A stretch of 64,000 nt of DNA from Fundicoccus culcitae (GTDB lineage: Bacteria > Bacillota > Bacilli > Lactobacillales > Aerococcaceae), in assembly GCF_024661895.1 (NCBI RefSeq), contig NZ_CP102453.1:806001-870000 (forward strand). Reading direction: 5' to 3'. This document shows, piece after piece, positions 52,472-61,854 of this stretch. Made by a program: the position numbers and the translations under genes. The notes beneath the pieces are model-generated. The model was not told where the DNA came from. It searched no databases and saw only the letters and a program-made list of their open reading frames with translations. Positions within the stretch are counted from its first letter, which is position 1. The number at the start of each line of letters is the position of its first letter.

Positions 52472-53454
52472 TTCTGCTTGTCTCCTCTCTTTTTCTTTCC
52501 ATAATTCTTTGGGAAGTAATCCTTCCCAAGTAGCCAAACATACTGATCAATTTGCTTTAGGTTATATTTATCTAAGCCATAGAAGGCACGGAAATCTATC
52601 AGTATACCTTTGAATTTAACATAGTCCTTCAAATCGCCATCTTGAAAATCTGAAAAGTTGTCAAGATTTCTATAATACCGAAGCACCTCATCTACGTAGC
52701 TATCATAAATCGGATAATCGAGTGGATTGTGATAGCTACAATACTTTGAAGCAAAGGAGTAAAAATTCTTCAATGTATCCCCGATATTTACATATTGGAT
52801 ATCTCCAACCAGGGTAACATCACCAGCTTTAAGTCTCAAATCGATATCCAGAGCGCATATATGCTTAGCCACCGGGTAGATTGAGAAAATATTAGTACTA
52901 TAAAAATCATTAAGCGTTGATGCCTTTAATAGAATATCGATAACGTCTGTATTCTTAGGGCATAGCTCAAAGAACAGTTTATTAAGTGCATCCTCCTGCA
53001 GGTGATAGTTCTCAAGGCCGTCCCACTTTGTAAGATAAATCTCAACCTGCTCGATTGAAGGATTAGGAATGTCAATGTCCATTTTCTTTTTACGAGTATA
53101 TGCACGGTAAACAGACTTTTCCTGCGTAGGCGCAGATGGCTCGGCAGTTCCATCAGAAGCTAAAAATATGCGAAACCTTCTAAGGTGAGACAAGTAACTA
53201 TTAGCAAGTGATTTAGCATTACCGGTCGAGTTCTCAGAAAGAGCCTTTATTAACTCGTCTTTTGCTATATCCTCAAAATCAGTATCAGTCACTGCTTTCC
53301 AGAACAGGTCTTTGCTTCCTTTCCTCCAAAGGTAGAAGGTATCTGTATAAGCAGTATTAATTGTTAATTGCGAAATGTTCTGGCTATGTAAGAAGTTCCT
53401 GTACAATGCACGCAGCTCATCATAAGGTAAAGCTTTCATTTTGTTTATATCCAA
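52468..53454 (-). CDS. Protein with SAM-like N terminus and possible HhH-glycosylase-like C terminus
   Basis: 328 residues. The first ~110 look like the helical core-binding/SAM-like domain of phage integrases (LYRNFLHSQNISQLTINTAYTDTFYLWRK...SLANSYLSHLRRFRIFL). The second half has SKYCSYHNPLDYPIYDSYV, a pattern met in OGG/HhH-type glycosylase-like proteins. No Arg-His-Arg-Tyr recombinase tetrad is visible, so it is not an integrase. It starts the coupled pair with the nuclease. Confidence 0.5.
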   Translation of the reverse strand: MDINKMKALPYDELRALYRNFLHSQNISQLTINTAYTDTFYLWRKGSKDLFWKAVTDTDFEDIAKDELIKALSENSTGNAKSLANSYLSHLRRFRIFLASDGTAEPSAPTQEKSVYRAYTRKKKMDIDIPNPSIEQVEIYLTKWDGLENYHLQEDALNKLFFELCPKNTDVIDILLKASTLNDFYSTNIFSIYPVAKHICALDIDLRLKAGDVTLVGDIQYVNIGDTLKNFYSFASKYCSYHNPLDYPIYDSYVDEVLRYYRNLDNFSDFQDGDLKDYVKFKGILIDFRAFYGLDKYNLKQIDQYVWLLGKDYFPKNYGKKKRGDKQK

Positions 53455-53466
53455 TTTTATCCCCCT

Positions 53467-53877
53467 TTACTCAATATTCTTTAATCTATCAAGCCACTTC
53501 AATATGCAGCCACTTTTGAAGAAATCTAATAATGCACCATCGCAAAAGCGTTCTGCTCTAACAGCACCCAAAATAAGCGCAAGCACACACTGTGCATTCA
53601 AACTTGAAATATCAGCATTCTTCATAGATTCTGAATCCCACTCAAGTCCGTTATCTTTGAGAATATCTCCATAACGGGTAAGCTCCATATCTTTATTGCT
53701 TTCTTCAAAGGCATAAACATCATCGATAAAGTTATCTACCATTTCGGAATAATCTACAAAAGGCATCTGTATCGGATGTTCCAGTGTTCCATCGTTTTCA
53801 TTATCAATCACCCATTCACCAATGCTATCCGCCTGGATTATAGGTATGTATTTTGTCAAAATATCGAATTTACTCAT
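53467..53877 (-). CDS. DUF6508 protein
   Basis: 136 residues from the ATG at 53877 (GAGGAGGATTAGG upstream). ILTKYIPIIQADSIGEWVID...YSEMVDNFIDDVYAF...DISSLNAQCVLALILGAVRAERFCDGAL matches DUF6508. Function unknown; the family is frequent beside phage and mobile-element genes. It follows the next gene by one base. Confidence 0.7.
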   Translation of the reverse strand: MSKFDILTKYIPIIQADSIGEWVIDNENDGTLEHPIQMPFVDYSEMVDNFIDDVYAFEESNKDMELTRYGDILKDNGLEWDSESMKNADISSLNAQCVLALILGAVRAERFCDGALLDFFKSGCILKWLDRLKNIE

Positions 53878-53878
53878 C

Positions 53879-54547
53879 CTAATCCTCCTCAGTGACATCA
53901 ATGCCAAATAGTCTCTGAAACTTATCAAAGTTATAAGGGTAAGAGTTATCGCCATCAAATCTTACTGGCTTATGGCCATTACTATATTCAAATTCCAACT
54001 CCCACTGTGTTCCATCAAGTACCATGTATCCGAAGCGTTTAGTTGTATAATGTCTTCGCCACTCACCGATATGAAGTTCCTTAAGTGCCCCAATGAAAGT
54101 ATCCTTTATAAAGGGCTCTTTATTATCATCCAACAATACAAGTGGTTCTACATCTTCCCATAACTTTGTATAGGCTTTAAATTCTTCGGATAGCTCTACA
54201 ATATAGGTGCTATAACCGCCAAAGTAACCACCAATGTTAAAGGTGATCTTACAGATAGCATTTATGTTCGCATCAAAATCGGCTACCTTTTCTTCAGACT
54301 TTGATAAAGTATATGTTCCGCCAGCCTCAACATAGGCTTGCTTGGCTATATCCAAATATTCACGGCTCCAATAAATGCAGGTATCTTCACTTGGATGAAT
54401 AATAGTTTTCATTCCATCATACGGTTTTTCCATAGAATTTTTGAGGTGACCTATTTCTTGCTTAAGTCCTCGGATGGCGGTCATTATTTCTTCTTTTGTT
54501 TTTCCTTTGAGATACTCTTCATAGTAACTTTCCGGACTAATCATCAT
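53879..54547 (-). CDS. Uncharacterised protein, cluster member
   Basis: 222 residues, start after AAAGGAGGC. Soluble, strand-rich; has an N-terminal helical stretch (YYEEYLKGKTKEEIMTAIRGLKQEI) and a C-terminal FGMVLDGTQWELEFEYS-type strand. Family not recognised. Sits between the XRE-type regulator and DUF6508 gene. Confidence 0.5.
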   Translation of the reverse strand: MMISPESYYEEYLKGKTKEEIMTAIRGLKQEIGHLKNSMEKPYDGMKTIIHPSEDTCIYWSREYLDIAKQAYVEAGGTYTLSKSEEKVADFDANINAICKITFNIGGYFGGYSTYIVELSEEFKAYTKLWEDVEPLVLLDDNKEPFIKDTFIGALKELHIGEWRRHYTTKRFGYMVLDGTQWELEFEYSNGHKPVRFDGDNSYPYNFDKFQRLFGIDVTEED

Positions 54548-54562
54548 ATTAGACTGCCTCCT

Positions 54563-54787
54563 TTATTCGTTAGATATTTTTATTTCATCTCCATCTGGTA
54601 AAATAAATGCCTGCACAAACTTGACACCTAGCACATCAGCAATGGCCTTCAACTCATCCAAGGTTACTGTTTCTCGTTGTAATTTTTTATTGAAATTCTG
54701 TGGAGTCTGGCCAATACGTCTAGCAAGTTCGGAAACACTTATATTCATTTGCTCACACAGTTCTTTAATCATTTCTGCCGTAGTCAT
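54563..54787 (-). CDS. XRE-family helix-turn-helix regulator
   Basis: 74 residues: MIKELCEQMNISVSELARRIGQTPQNFNKKLQ, a Cro/C1-type helix-turn-helix, then a short tail. Start after GGAGGTGC. It is the first gene of the six-gene run 54787-50151, all on the minus strand with small gaps, and likely controls it. Confidence 0.8.
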   Translation of the reverse strand: MTTAEMIKELCEQMNISVSELARRIGQTPQNFNKKLQRETVTLDELKAIADVLGVKFVQAFILPDGDEIKISNE

Positions 54788-54884
54788 ACAGCACCTCCAA
54801 GTTTACGCTAAGAATATTATAAACCATTTGGTTGATAAACACAATAGTTATTAAAATATTATTATAATCAGCAAACAAAGAAAA

Positions 54885-54911
54885 CCCACAACTCTACTGT
54901 AGAGTCATGGG
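54885..54911 (-). terminator. Terminator after the serine recombinase
   Basis: CCCA-CA-ACTCTAC-T-GTAGAGT-CA-TGGG forms a near-perfect hairpin just past the recombinase stop, separating it from the XRE-led cluster. The minus-strand exit is followed by TTTTC. Confidence 0.7.
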
Positions 54912-54928
54912 CTATTTACTTCTGATTT

Positions 54929-56491
54929 TCATATTTCCATTTCAATACCAGATTTAAAGGATATGACGAAGTGGTCTTCATAGACTGTAACGCTCTGGAT
55001 TATCTTCCTTACAAGCTTATCATCATATTCTAGAGTGCGGAATTTGTTCTTGCGGATAAATTCAATTAACTCATCGATTCGCTCATTTTCGCCACTAAGA
55101 GAGGCGTCTTCTACTAAAAGGGTCTGTCGCTTGTCTCTCAGCTCATCAATCTCATCTGCTAGATATTCATAGTCTTGCCCCTTGTTAGCCAACTTGATGA
55201 GTTCTTTTTGCTTTTTCTCCAGTAAGTTGTTAATCTCTGAAATTTGGTATTCTGTCGTTTCTCCAATCACCGCATGAATATTTTCTTCCAAGGTTTTTAT
55301 GATGTTATTGCCACCTGCAAGCAGCTTATTAATCGCAGTCATTACAGCACCATATAGTTCATCTTCTTTTACGGTTCGGTTCTTACAGACTTCAGGACCC
55401 TGCTCGATTCTAGTCACGCATCGCCAGACAAATTCTTTTCTGCCATGAATATTCCAATAGACCCGTCTATAAATGTCGCCACAATCTCCACAGAAGGTGA
55501 TGGCACTTAATGCGTACTTACTACTATAAATTCGTTTGTTCTTACCTTCTCCTGTGTAGATATTGCTTCTTCGATGAATTTCTTCTTGCACCTGCAAGAA
55601 TAGTTCTTTAGGAATAATCGCTTCATGGCTATTTTCAACATAATACTGGGGAAGATGACCTTCATTCTTAACTCGTTTCTTGGTTAGAAAATCTACAGTA
55701 ACAGTCTTTTGCAGAAGGGCATCTCCGATGTATTTTTCATTTTGGAGGATTTTTTTAACTGATTCCGGTCGCCATCGTGGTTTTCCTGCTGCTGTTAAAA
55801 TACCATCCTTTTCAAGACCTCGACCAATACCCACTAGACTCTGACCTTCAAGGTATTCTCGGTAGATGCGTTTGATAATCTCAGCTTCTTCGGGAACAAT
55901 GATTAAATTTCCATCTTCATCCTTGGTGTAGCCCATAAATCGCTTATGGTTGACCTGCACCTTTCCTTGTTGGTATCGGTACCGTAGCCCAAACTTAACG
56001 TTTTGTGAAAGGCTCTGGCTTTCCTGTTGTGCCAAAGATGCCATAATAGTCAGCAAAACCTCACCTTTGGCATCCATGGTGTTGATATTCTCTTTTTCAA
56101 AGTAGACGGATATGTTCTTATCCTTGAGCTGTCTAATATATTGAAGGCAGTCTAGGGTGTTACGTGCAAATCGGCTGATGGATTTAGTAATAACCATGTC
56201 GATGTTACCATCCATACACTCTGCAATCATACGATTAAATTCGTCACGCTTTTTAGTGTTTGTACCGGAGATTCCATCATCTGCAAAGATGCCAGAAAAC
56301 TCCCATTCATTATTTTTCTTTATAAACTCTGTATAGTGTGCGACCTGAACCTCATAGCTAGAATTTTGTTCTTCTGTTTCTGTAGAAACACGGCAATAGG
56401 CAGCAACACGAAGTTTCTTTATCTTTTCTTTTGCGGCTGTACTTCCTACTCTTTTACGAGCAGGAATAACCATTATATTTTTCTCTGTCAC
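54929..56491 (-). CDS. Large serine recombinase (site-specific integrase)
   Basis: 520 residues, intact. Resolvase domain with catalytic Ser in [16 protein letters not shown] (S36), [29 protein letters not shown]; then recombinase domain, zinc ribbon (CGDCG...C-x-C pairs) and C-terminal coiled coil (~400-470). Such enzymes move ICEs and conjugative transposons of the Tn5397/CTn type. It is followed upstream by two decayed recombinase genes, matching the three-recombinase modules of rumA-inserting ICEs. Confidence 0.92.
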   Translation of the reverse strand: MTEKNIMVIPARKRVGSTAAKEKIKKLRVAAYCRVSTETEEQNSSYEVQVAHYTEFIKKNNEWEFSGIFADDGISGTNTKKRDEFNRMIAECMDGNIDMVITKSISRFARNTLDCLQYIRQLKDKNISVYFEKENINTMDAKGEVLLTIMASLAQQESQSLSQNVKFGLRYRYQQGKVQVNHKRFMGYTKDEDGNLIIVPEEAEIIKRIYREYLEGQSLVGIGRGLEKDGILTAAGKPRWRPESVKKILQNEKYIGDALLQKTVTVDFLTKKRVKNEGHLPQYYVENSHEAIIPKELFLQVQEEIHRRSNIYTGEGKNKRIYSSKYALSAITFCGDCGDIYRRVYWNIHGRKEFVWRCVTRIEQGPEVCKNRTVKEDELYGAVMTAINKLLAGGNNIIKTLEENIHAVIGETTEYQISEINNLLEKKQKELIKLANKGQDYEYLADEIDELRDKRQTLLVEDASLSGENERIDELIEFIRKNKFRTLEYDDKLVRKIIQSVTVYEDHFVISFKSGIEMEI

Positions 56492-56492
56492 T

Positions 56493-56909
56493 TTATTCCT
56501 CGCTTTCTATCAGACTATATAAGTATTCTGCTCGTTCAAAAGGATCAACTGGCATCTTATTATCTGCCTTTCTCATTTTAAATCGTTCTTTGGGAGGGGG
56601 AGAGGTGAAAGCGGCAAGCTCTACCACTCGTCCTAAATCCTTTGCACGTTTATCTCTAACTTCTTCAGCCTTATTAAATATCTCTTTATCAATAATTGCT
56701 GGATACGTATCATTTCCAAGGTAGTTAACGTTTTTCAAAATGCGACCCATCACAGAGTGTGTCTTATCAATACCTGCCTATTCGCCAGCCACTGTAAGGG
56801 ATAGTCCTGATATGTATTTCTCAAAGAATACCTTTACTTGACCTGCTGCCTTTTCATCGACAGTAACCACTCCTTCTTGAATTTTGTATCCATATGGAAT
56901 ATATGCCAT
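56493..56909 (-). pseudogene. Small serine-recombinase gene broken by a premature amber codon
   Basis: From the ATG at 56909 the frame reads MAYIPYGYKIQEGVVTVDEK... to codon 43, then TAG (56778-56780), then continues AGIDKTHSVMGRILKNVNYL to the natural end, 138 codons in all. It is the short recombinase-domain-only member of three-recombinase ICE modules. A single nonsense change breaks it. The distal frame (56493-56753) also opens from an internal GTG. Confidence 0.75.
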
Positions 56910-57540
56910 TTATCTCACCACCTTTTCTTTCAGGAAAAGACCGCATTTCAAATTGAATGTCAGCTCATCCCTGGAATTTACAATGATGTTCTCTACAAAT
57001 TCTTCAAATAATTCTTCCGTGTAGTCACCATTAAAAATATCTGCTGACACGTAATCAATGAGGTCCTTTATATCGTTTGCTCGCAAAACCCCACTCGTGG
57101 AATTTGATACAAGGTTTGTTTTTTCAGTTGTAAGATTTTTTATCTCACTATCCAAGACATTCCGTTCCTGATTAAAAAGAGCAGGCTCCAGAAAACCTTT
57201 GGCCATCAGTGTAATAAGGGTATTGCGTTCTTCCATGAGTTGCTCCATTCGCTTATCAATAGCATCCATTCTTTCACGGTCGCTTTCTTCATCAATTTGG
57301 CTAATTGATTTGAAAAGCGGCTCTAGGATTAGCTTGTTACTGAAAGCAAGCTTATTCATCATGGTTGTAAATGTGGCTTTTATTTCCCCATCTCGCAAGA
57401 ACAACATGGAGCAACTCTCTTTGTCTTCGATATGCCCGATGCAATGTAACTCCTGCCAACTGAGTAATTTGTCTTTCTCCTATAATTTCGACCACATTCT
57501 CCACAGACGATTTTGCCACTTAGAGCATATCGAGCGAGCT
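56910..57540 (-). pseudogene. Fragment of a third serine recombinase (zinc ribbon and coiled coil)
   Basis: Right to left: ALSGKIVCGECGRNYRRK zinc-ribbon start, a frame change near 57490, then ELHCIGHIEDKESC (second Cys pair) and DGEIKATFTTMMNKLAF with the coiled coil (RMDAIDKRMEQLMEERNTLI). The N-terminal catalytic domain is missing. It is fused in frame to the DUF7768-type gene at its 5' end. Confidence 0.7.
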
Positions 57541-57808
57541 CACGTTCTTTCTCATTGCTGTCATCCATAAACTGTGGAAATAAAAGGTGAGGAGCAAGCG
57601 GAATATTGCCCTTATCTAAAGCAAAACGGCAAAATGATCGTGTGCGCTTATTGTTGTTTTCTATATCGCCACTAAAGGGAGAGCAAATATAGACAAGGGG
57701 CTTAAAGGCAGCTTTTGCTGCTGCCTTTTCCTCACGGGTGATATTGCTAAGTGTTTTATGGGGAGTTGGGTCATGATAACCTTCTGCATTTTTCATATTG
57801 ATTCCCAT
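57380..57808 (-). pseudogene. Chimeric ORF: DUF4406/DUF7768 N-terminal part joined to recombinase zinc ribbon
   Basis: 142 residues from the ATG at 57808 (GGAGGTG upstream). Residues ~1-90 are the nucleoside-deoxyribosyltransferase-like DUF (VYICSPFSGDIENNNKRTRS, PLAPHLLFPQFMDDSNEKER). They end at ELARYA and continue LSGKIVCGECG, the recombinase ribbon. A deletion must have removed the DUF C terminus and recombinase N terminus. The tail is out of frame relative to the recombinase body. Confidence 0.65.
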
Positions 57809-57809
57809 A

Positions 57810-58592
57810 TCACACCTCCATCTCAATCTGCGGATAAATATCGTCTGCTTTCAACTGTTCATAGATAAAGAGTCTGCCTTTTTGTGTCCACTTGGTATGC
57901 ACTTTCGTATGCTTTATACCTTTGCTATCTTCGTAAATGTGAGTATTAGTTTTGGTATATCCGTTGGGAGCATACTTTTGATAAAGAAGCCAAATATCAC
58001 CTTGCTTAAACTGAATCCCTTTTTCATGAAGGTATTCGTTCATGCGCATGGCACTCCAGCCGTAATCTTTGGCAATAACAGAAATATTGACTGCATCCCT
58101 GCATTTAAGAACCACATCATAGTAAGTGGCCTTGGGTTTCATCTCAGCAATTTGCTGCTGACCAATCGCAACGGTCGCCATCAATTCCTTGTTCTTTTCA
58201 CGTTCCTCTTTTAGTGCAGTAAATGCTGCGATAGCAAGGTCTGGATTTGCGATTAAATCATCTGTTGCATAAAGTCCATGTTTTCGAATAGCAGGGAGTA
58301 CTTCATTTGTGACCCAGCGTTTGAACTTTTTGGCACTTGGCATCTTGCTTGAGAGGATGAGGCTATAAAGGCCGGATTCGTTGATTGCAATCATCGTTTG
58401 ATTTCTTCCGATGGCGTCACGAATCGTTACGTCATCCTTGTCCTCATCATCAATGTGATCAATTAAAGCTTTACGGGTATTTGCATAACCGAGAATATCA
58501 GCTACATCCTTACCAACAAAATAAGGTTGACCGCCAATCGTTGTAGTACGTACAGAGCCAAACTCTGCATTTTTGTATACTTGTAATTCCAT
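57810..58592 (-). CDS. Phage-type antirepressor (BRO-N/KilAC)
   Basis: 260 residues. BRO-N domain ~1-105 (VYKNAEFGSVRTTTIGGQPY, GKDVADILGYANTRKALIDH, INESGLYSLILSSKMPSAKKF) and KilA-C domain ~150-260 (MKPKATYYDVVLKCRDAVNI). Antirepressors of this kind inactivate phage or element repressors. Its 3' end abuts the chimeric ORF. Start after AAGGAGATAA. Confidence 0.9.
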   Translation of the reverse strand: MELQVYKNAEFGSVRTTTIGGQPYFVGKDVADILGYANTRKALIDHIDDEDKDDVTIRDAIGRNQTMIAINESGLYSLILSSKMPSAKKFKRWVTNEVLPAIRKHGLYATDDLIANPDLAIAAFTALKEEREKNKELMATVAIGQQQIAEMKPKATYYDVVLKCRDAVNISVIAKDYGWSAMRMNEYLHEKGIQFKQGDIWLLYQKYAPNGYTKTNTHIYEDSKGIKHTKVHTKWTQKGRLFIYEQLKADDIYPQIEMEV

Positions 58593-58685
58593 TCGAATTA
58601 TCTCCTTGTGTTTTTTTGGAGGTCTTGACCTCCTACTTAGTAGCCTTGGGAGAAGGTCAAATCTGACGGTTTTTATATTCTTGTT

Positions 58686-59174
58686 CTAATTTTTTGTTGC
58701 TCGCTTTAATTTCTGAGTAATGTTGTTTTCACTTACACCGATGGAACTGGCATATTCTCGAATCGACATACCGTCAATGCGTACTGCAATAAACATATCT
58801 GCCCAATCTTGCTTTTTACCAAGAGTGGTGCGTATCCATTGGCAGACATCTTCATAATCATCCTGATAAGCACGCTCAATTTCGTCTTTTCTAAAAATTC
58901 TGTCATCCGCAACTTCTTTCATAAGTGGTTCCGAGGTATCGTATTCATCACCATCGTCATTGAAGCGCTCCTTAGGAGTTGTTAAGTGTCTGGTTTCTCT
59001 GTGCCAGATGTTGTACTCCGGCTTGTTGAACTTTTCATCGAATGTTTTTTGGATTAATTTTTCCTTTTCAAGATTTTCACCTTCAAGTGAAAGACTGACC
59101 CACATCTCCTGAGTTTCTTCCTCATTGAGTTCGATGATTTGAAACTGGTTCTCATATCTGATTGATAATCTCAT
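58686..59174 (-). CDS. Sigma-70-like helix-turn-helix protein of the integrative element
   Basis: 162 residues. The C-terminal 60 residues (WADMFIAVRIDGMSIREYAS...SIGVSENNITQKLKRATKN) form a sigma-region-4-like helix-turn-helix; the N-terminal part is acidic and unclassified. Similar proteins are common in Firmicutes ICEs, where they help control element genes. Two palindromes lie upstream (59429-59445, 59519-59531). Confidence 0.65.
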   Translation of the reverse strand: MRLSIRYENQFQIIELNEEETQEMWVSLSLEGENLEKEKLIQKTFDEKFNKPEYNIWHRETRHLTTPKERFNDDGDEYDTSEPLMKEVADDRIFRKDEIERAYQDDYEDVCQWIRTTLGKKQDWADMFIAVRIDGMSIREYASSIGVSENNITQKLKRATKN

Positions 59175-59540
59175 TAGATTCTCCTAATCCCGTCCTGGAA
59201 GACAGCGGAGAACTAATGAATCTTTGAAAAAATGACCAACAGAATTACTTCCTAAAATTACATATAGGAAATAAAACGGAGGATCACAAATTTTCTAATA
59301 ACCTGTTATTGGCTATCTTAGAATCATTTATGAATCCGCCGTCTTCTGCTGGCCAGCTTTAGACGCATTTAATTTTTGTAAGCTTGTACCTTACATTTAT
59401 AAATATAATAGGTTTCAAAATTTCACGACCAACTCGTTGAGTTGGGCCAAATTTGCCTATTTATCAGCCTTTACTAAATTTGGGCATAAAAAAAGAACCC
59501 CTTTCGGGGTCCTAAACCAACTCATCGAGTTATCAACTTT
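59175..59540. promoter_or_regulatory. Intergenic region with paired CAACTC palindromes and a terminator
   Basis: CCAACTC-GTT-GAGTTGG (59429-59445) and AACTC-ATC-GAGTT (59519-59531) share core ACTC-N3-GAGT. Between them (59489-59512) a stem GGACCCC-GAAA-GGGGTTC followed by seven T residues on the minus strand ends the upstream ImmA/IrrE gene. The palindromes may be operators for the sigma-like gene. Confidence 0.6.
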
Positions 59541-61127
59541 TTATTCTTTTATTTCACTACCTAGTTCCTGAATACCACATTGCTCTAGAATACCATTGAA
59601 ATCATCAAGCGAAAGACCTGGCATAGTATCCATAATACGAATATAAGTCTTATCGGGATCTTTAAAATAATCTAGTTTATTATTCGATTTATCAAACATC
59701 ATCAACGTAATCCTCGTGCATAACTGCATACCAACACAGATGGCCATCAACACGCTCGTTGTCATATTGTTGGCTTTATCATTTTTTATTCTACCATGGT
59801 AATTTTTGTGGAGTCCTGTCTCTTCATTAAATTTATCAGGATAATTCCACTTTCTATTTTCCATCAAAAACCACAGACAATTACATAGTGTTTTGGTAGG
59901 ATCACCAAGCAACTTAATGAGTTCAATTTCTTCATCCTCATTATAAGAAGCTAGCTGTTTAGAAAATGCTTGATATGTTTCTTCAGGTTCATTTAGTAAA
60001 GGGGATTGGTACTTAGGATGAAACGTAAGAAGTCTACTATCAATACCTTCAACCTTCTTAAGGACCGTATACCCAAGCAAGTCTTTGTAAGTATTAGCGT
60101 ATGATACAAAATTCTGTTCACGAATATTGATAACACATCTAGAGAGATTTTGCTTTGCCTTTGGTGTTAAAAAGAGTTTTCCATCTTTTTGTGTAACATA
60201 TTGGCTGTCGGCAAGTACAAAATATCCGTCAGCGTATACAAAATGTCTTTCTGTTATCCAATTTTGTAGAGTTGAATCGGAATCTATTATCTTTACTGCT
60301 TCTACTGGTGTTAATTTAACAAAATCTTTATTACTATTGATTTCTTCATAGACATCATTGTAATCAGAGAATTCTGATATGATATCCTCTAAACCAACTT
60401 CAATCAATCTATATTTTACTGATAGTCTTGACGTTATAAAGAAGCTGCTTAAATCCTCAATCAAGGTATCACAAGAGTATATCGTATTTTCACCAGATGC
60501 TTTATACTGCTCAATAAACTCTAACGCTTTCCTTTTGAAGCTATTTTTGGGCATCAGGACTCTAGGAGCTAATCTGTGTGCTTGCCATTCCAACCATCGA
60601 ACTTCATTTTCTTTTGTGTTCTTACCCTCTGGTGGTGTAAAGAAAGTCTCGGATTGTCGGCATAAAATTGGATATAATTTTTCAGATTCATTTTTATTTT
60701 TAACCTTAAGAATTTGAAAATATGTTTTATCTTTTTCCCAGTGTAGCGCTTCATGAATGAGCGTATTTCTTTTCGAGCCTTCACCATATAAAGACTCGGA
60801 CAAAGGGTCAATTAATACTGTTCCAGCACTGAAGGAAGTTGATAAATATTTACCTGTTTCCTTGTCATATATATCAACATCTGCATCCAAAAGTAAACAA
60901 CATCCAAAAACATCTAGGTCGCTTGATAAATGAACTTCTTGAACAGTAAGCCCCATATCCTTAAGAATGTCATCAACCGGAAGAGGCATCGGTTCAACCA
61001 ATGCCGGTTTGCAGTATTTAGTCAGAAATTTTGTAGCATAGTCATCCAGGCGATTCTTTCCAAGAATTAGAGCACCTGATTTTTTATTGATATCGAATAT
61101 ATCACTTGGAGTTATCTTCCTCTTCAT
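59541..61127 (-). CDS. ImmA/IrrE-family metallopeptidase-like protein
   Basis: 528 residues. Zinc motif HEALH in RNTLIHEALHWEKDK (residue ~118). Upstream is an IrrE-like region with DDILKDMGLTVQEVHLSSDL; the C-terminal ~300 residues are unique and helical. ImmA/IrrE proteases cleave repressors during ICE/phage induction or damage. It overlaps the YgjP gene by 26 bp, in the same run as HsdR. Confidence 0.8.
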   Translation of the reverse strand: MKRKITPSDIFDINKKSGALILGKNRLDDYATKFLTKYCKPALVEPMPLPVDDILKDMGLTVQEVHLSSDLDVFGCCLLLDADVDIYDKETGKYLSTSFSAGTVLIDPLSESLYGEGSKRNTLIHEALHWEKDKTYFQILKVKNKNESEKLYPILCRQSETFFTPPEGKNTKENEVRWLEWQAHRLAPRVLMPKNSFKRKALEFIEQYKASGENTIYSCDTLIEDLSSFFITSRLSVKYRLIEVGLEDIISEFSDYNDVYEEINSNKDFVKLTPVEAVKIIDSDSTLQNWITERHFVYADGYFVLADSQYVTQKDGKLFLTPKAKQNLSRCVINIREQNFVSYANTYKDLLGYTVLKKVEGIDSRLLTFHPKYQSPLLNEPEETYQAFSKQLASYNEDEEIELIKLLGDPTKTLCNCLWFLMENRKWNYPDKFNEETGLHKNYHGRIKNDKANNMTTSVLMAICVGMQLCTRITLMMFDKSNNKLDYFKDPDKTYIRIMDTMPGLSLDDFNGILEQCGIQELGSEIKE

Positions 61128-61854
61128 AATCTACCTGTTCTCCTTTTTCAATATGATCCAAAGGCAACTCTGACAATAACTTTTTTGCCTCTTTCCAGGT
61201 AGGGTAGAACTCCTCCACAAGTGAATTGAATCTATGGGTGTGATTCTTTTCTAACAAGTGTACCAGTTCATGGATAACAACATATTCAAGACATTCTATT
61301 GGTTTCTTGGCTAGCTGTAGATTAATCCATATTCTTTTTTTATCAATATTGCATGTACCCCACTTAGTTTTCATATTCTTAATTTTGTACTCATTAGCAT
61401 GGAGGTTTGTTTTTGCTTCACACCTTGTAACAACCCCATCCAACACTCGTTTAAGTTCTTCTCTGTACCATTCATTAAATGCCCTCTCCCTTGATTCTTT
61501 AGTTGATCTTTCAGGAGCCGTCAATATTATCTTGTTTGGTAGTTTTGAAATTTCGTATTTGATTCCTTCGTAGACAACTTGTAGTCGATATGGCTTTCCC
61601 CACAGGTAATGGGATTCTCCAGAAACATATTCTCTTTCAGTTTGACGTGCCTGTGACAGCATCCTGTCTCTTACCTTAGTGATTTCTGGCATTTTCTTTA
61701 ATATAAAGAGCCTTATCTCTTCATCAGGATAATCGCTAGGAGTACTAACTGTTACATTGCCTTCTGGTGGATTCACCCTGATATAGAGATTTTTAAGATT
61801 TTTCTTTTTAATAATTTCTATTGGCAACCCGCCAATTATTTCTTCATTACACAT
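61102..61854 (-). CDS. YgjP-type (DUF45) zinc metallopeptidase
   Basis: 250 residues. Conserved core WGTCNIDKKRIWINLQLAKKPIE..EYVVIHELVHLLEKNHTHRF, with HELVH zinc motif and the further His. YgjP/DUF45 genes are often next to type I restriction genes, as here: it overlaps HsdR by 8 bp. Its role in restriction is not known. Confidence 0.88.
   Translation of the reverse strand: MCNEEIIGGLPIEIIKKKNLKNLYIRVNPPEGNVTVSTPSDYPDEEIRLFILKKMPEITKVRDRMLSQARQTEREYVSGESHYLWGKPYRLQVVYEGIKYEISKLPNKIILTAPERSTKESRERAFNEWYREELKRVLDGVVTRCEAKTNLHANEYKIKNMKTKWGTCNIDKKRIWINLQLAKKPIECLEYVVIHELVHLLEKNHTHRFNSLVEEFYPTWKEAKKLLSELPLDHIEKGEQVDYEEEDNSK

Noticed and set aside
52468-53454. Tyrosine recombinase
   Set aside because: The N terminus looks like a core-binding domain, but no catalytic Arg/His/Tyr set is visible in the rest of the protein.
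54788-54928. Element boundary (att site) immediately after the serine recombinase
   Set aside because: No gene fragment or direct repeat is seen here, and the rlmD scars at 48.8 and 49.95 kb are a better boundary. The cluster between is thus taken as cargo.
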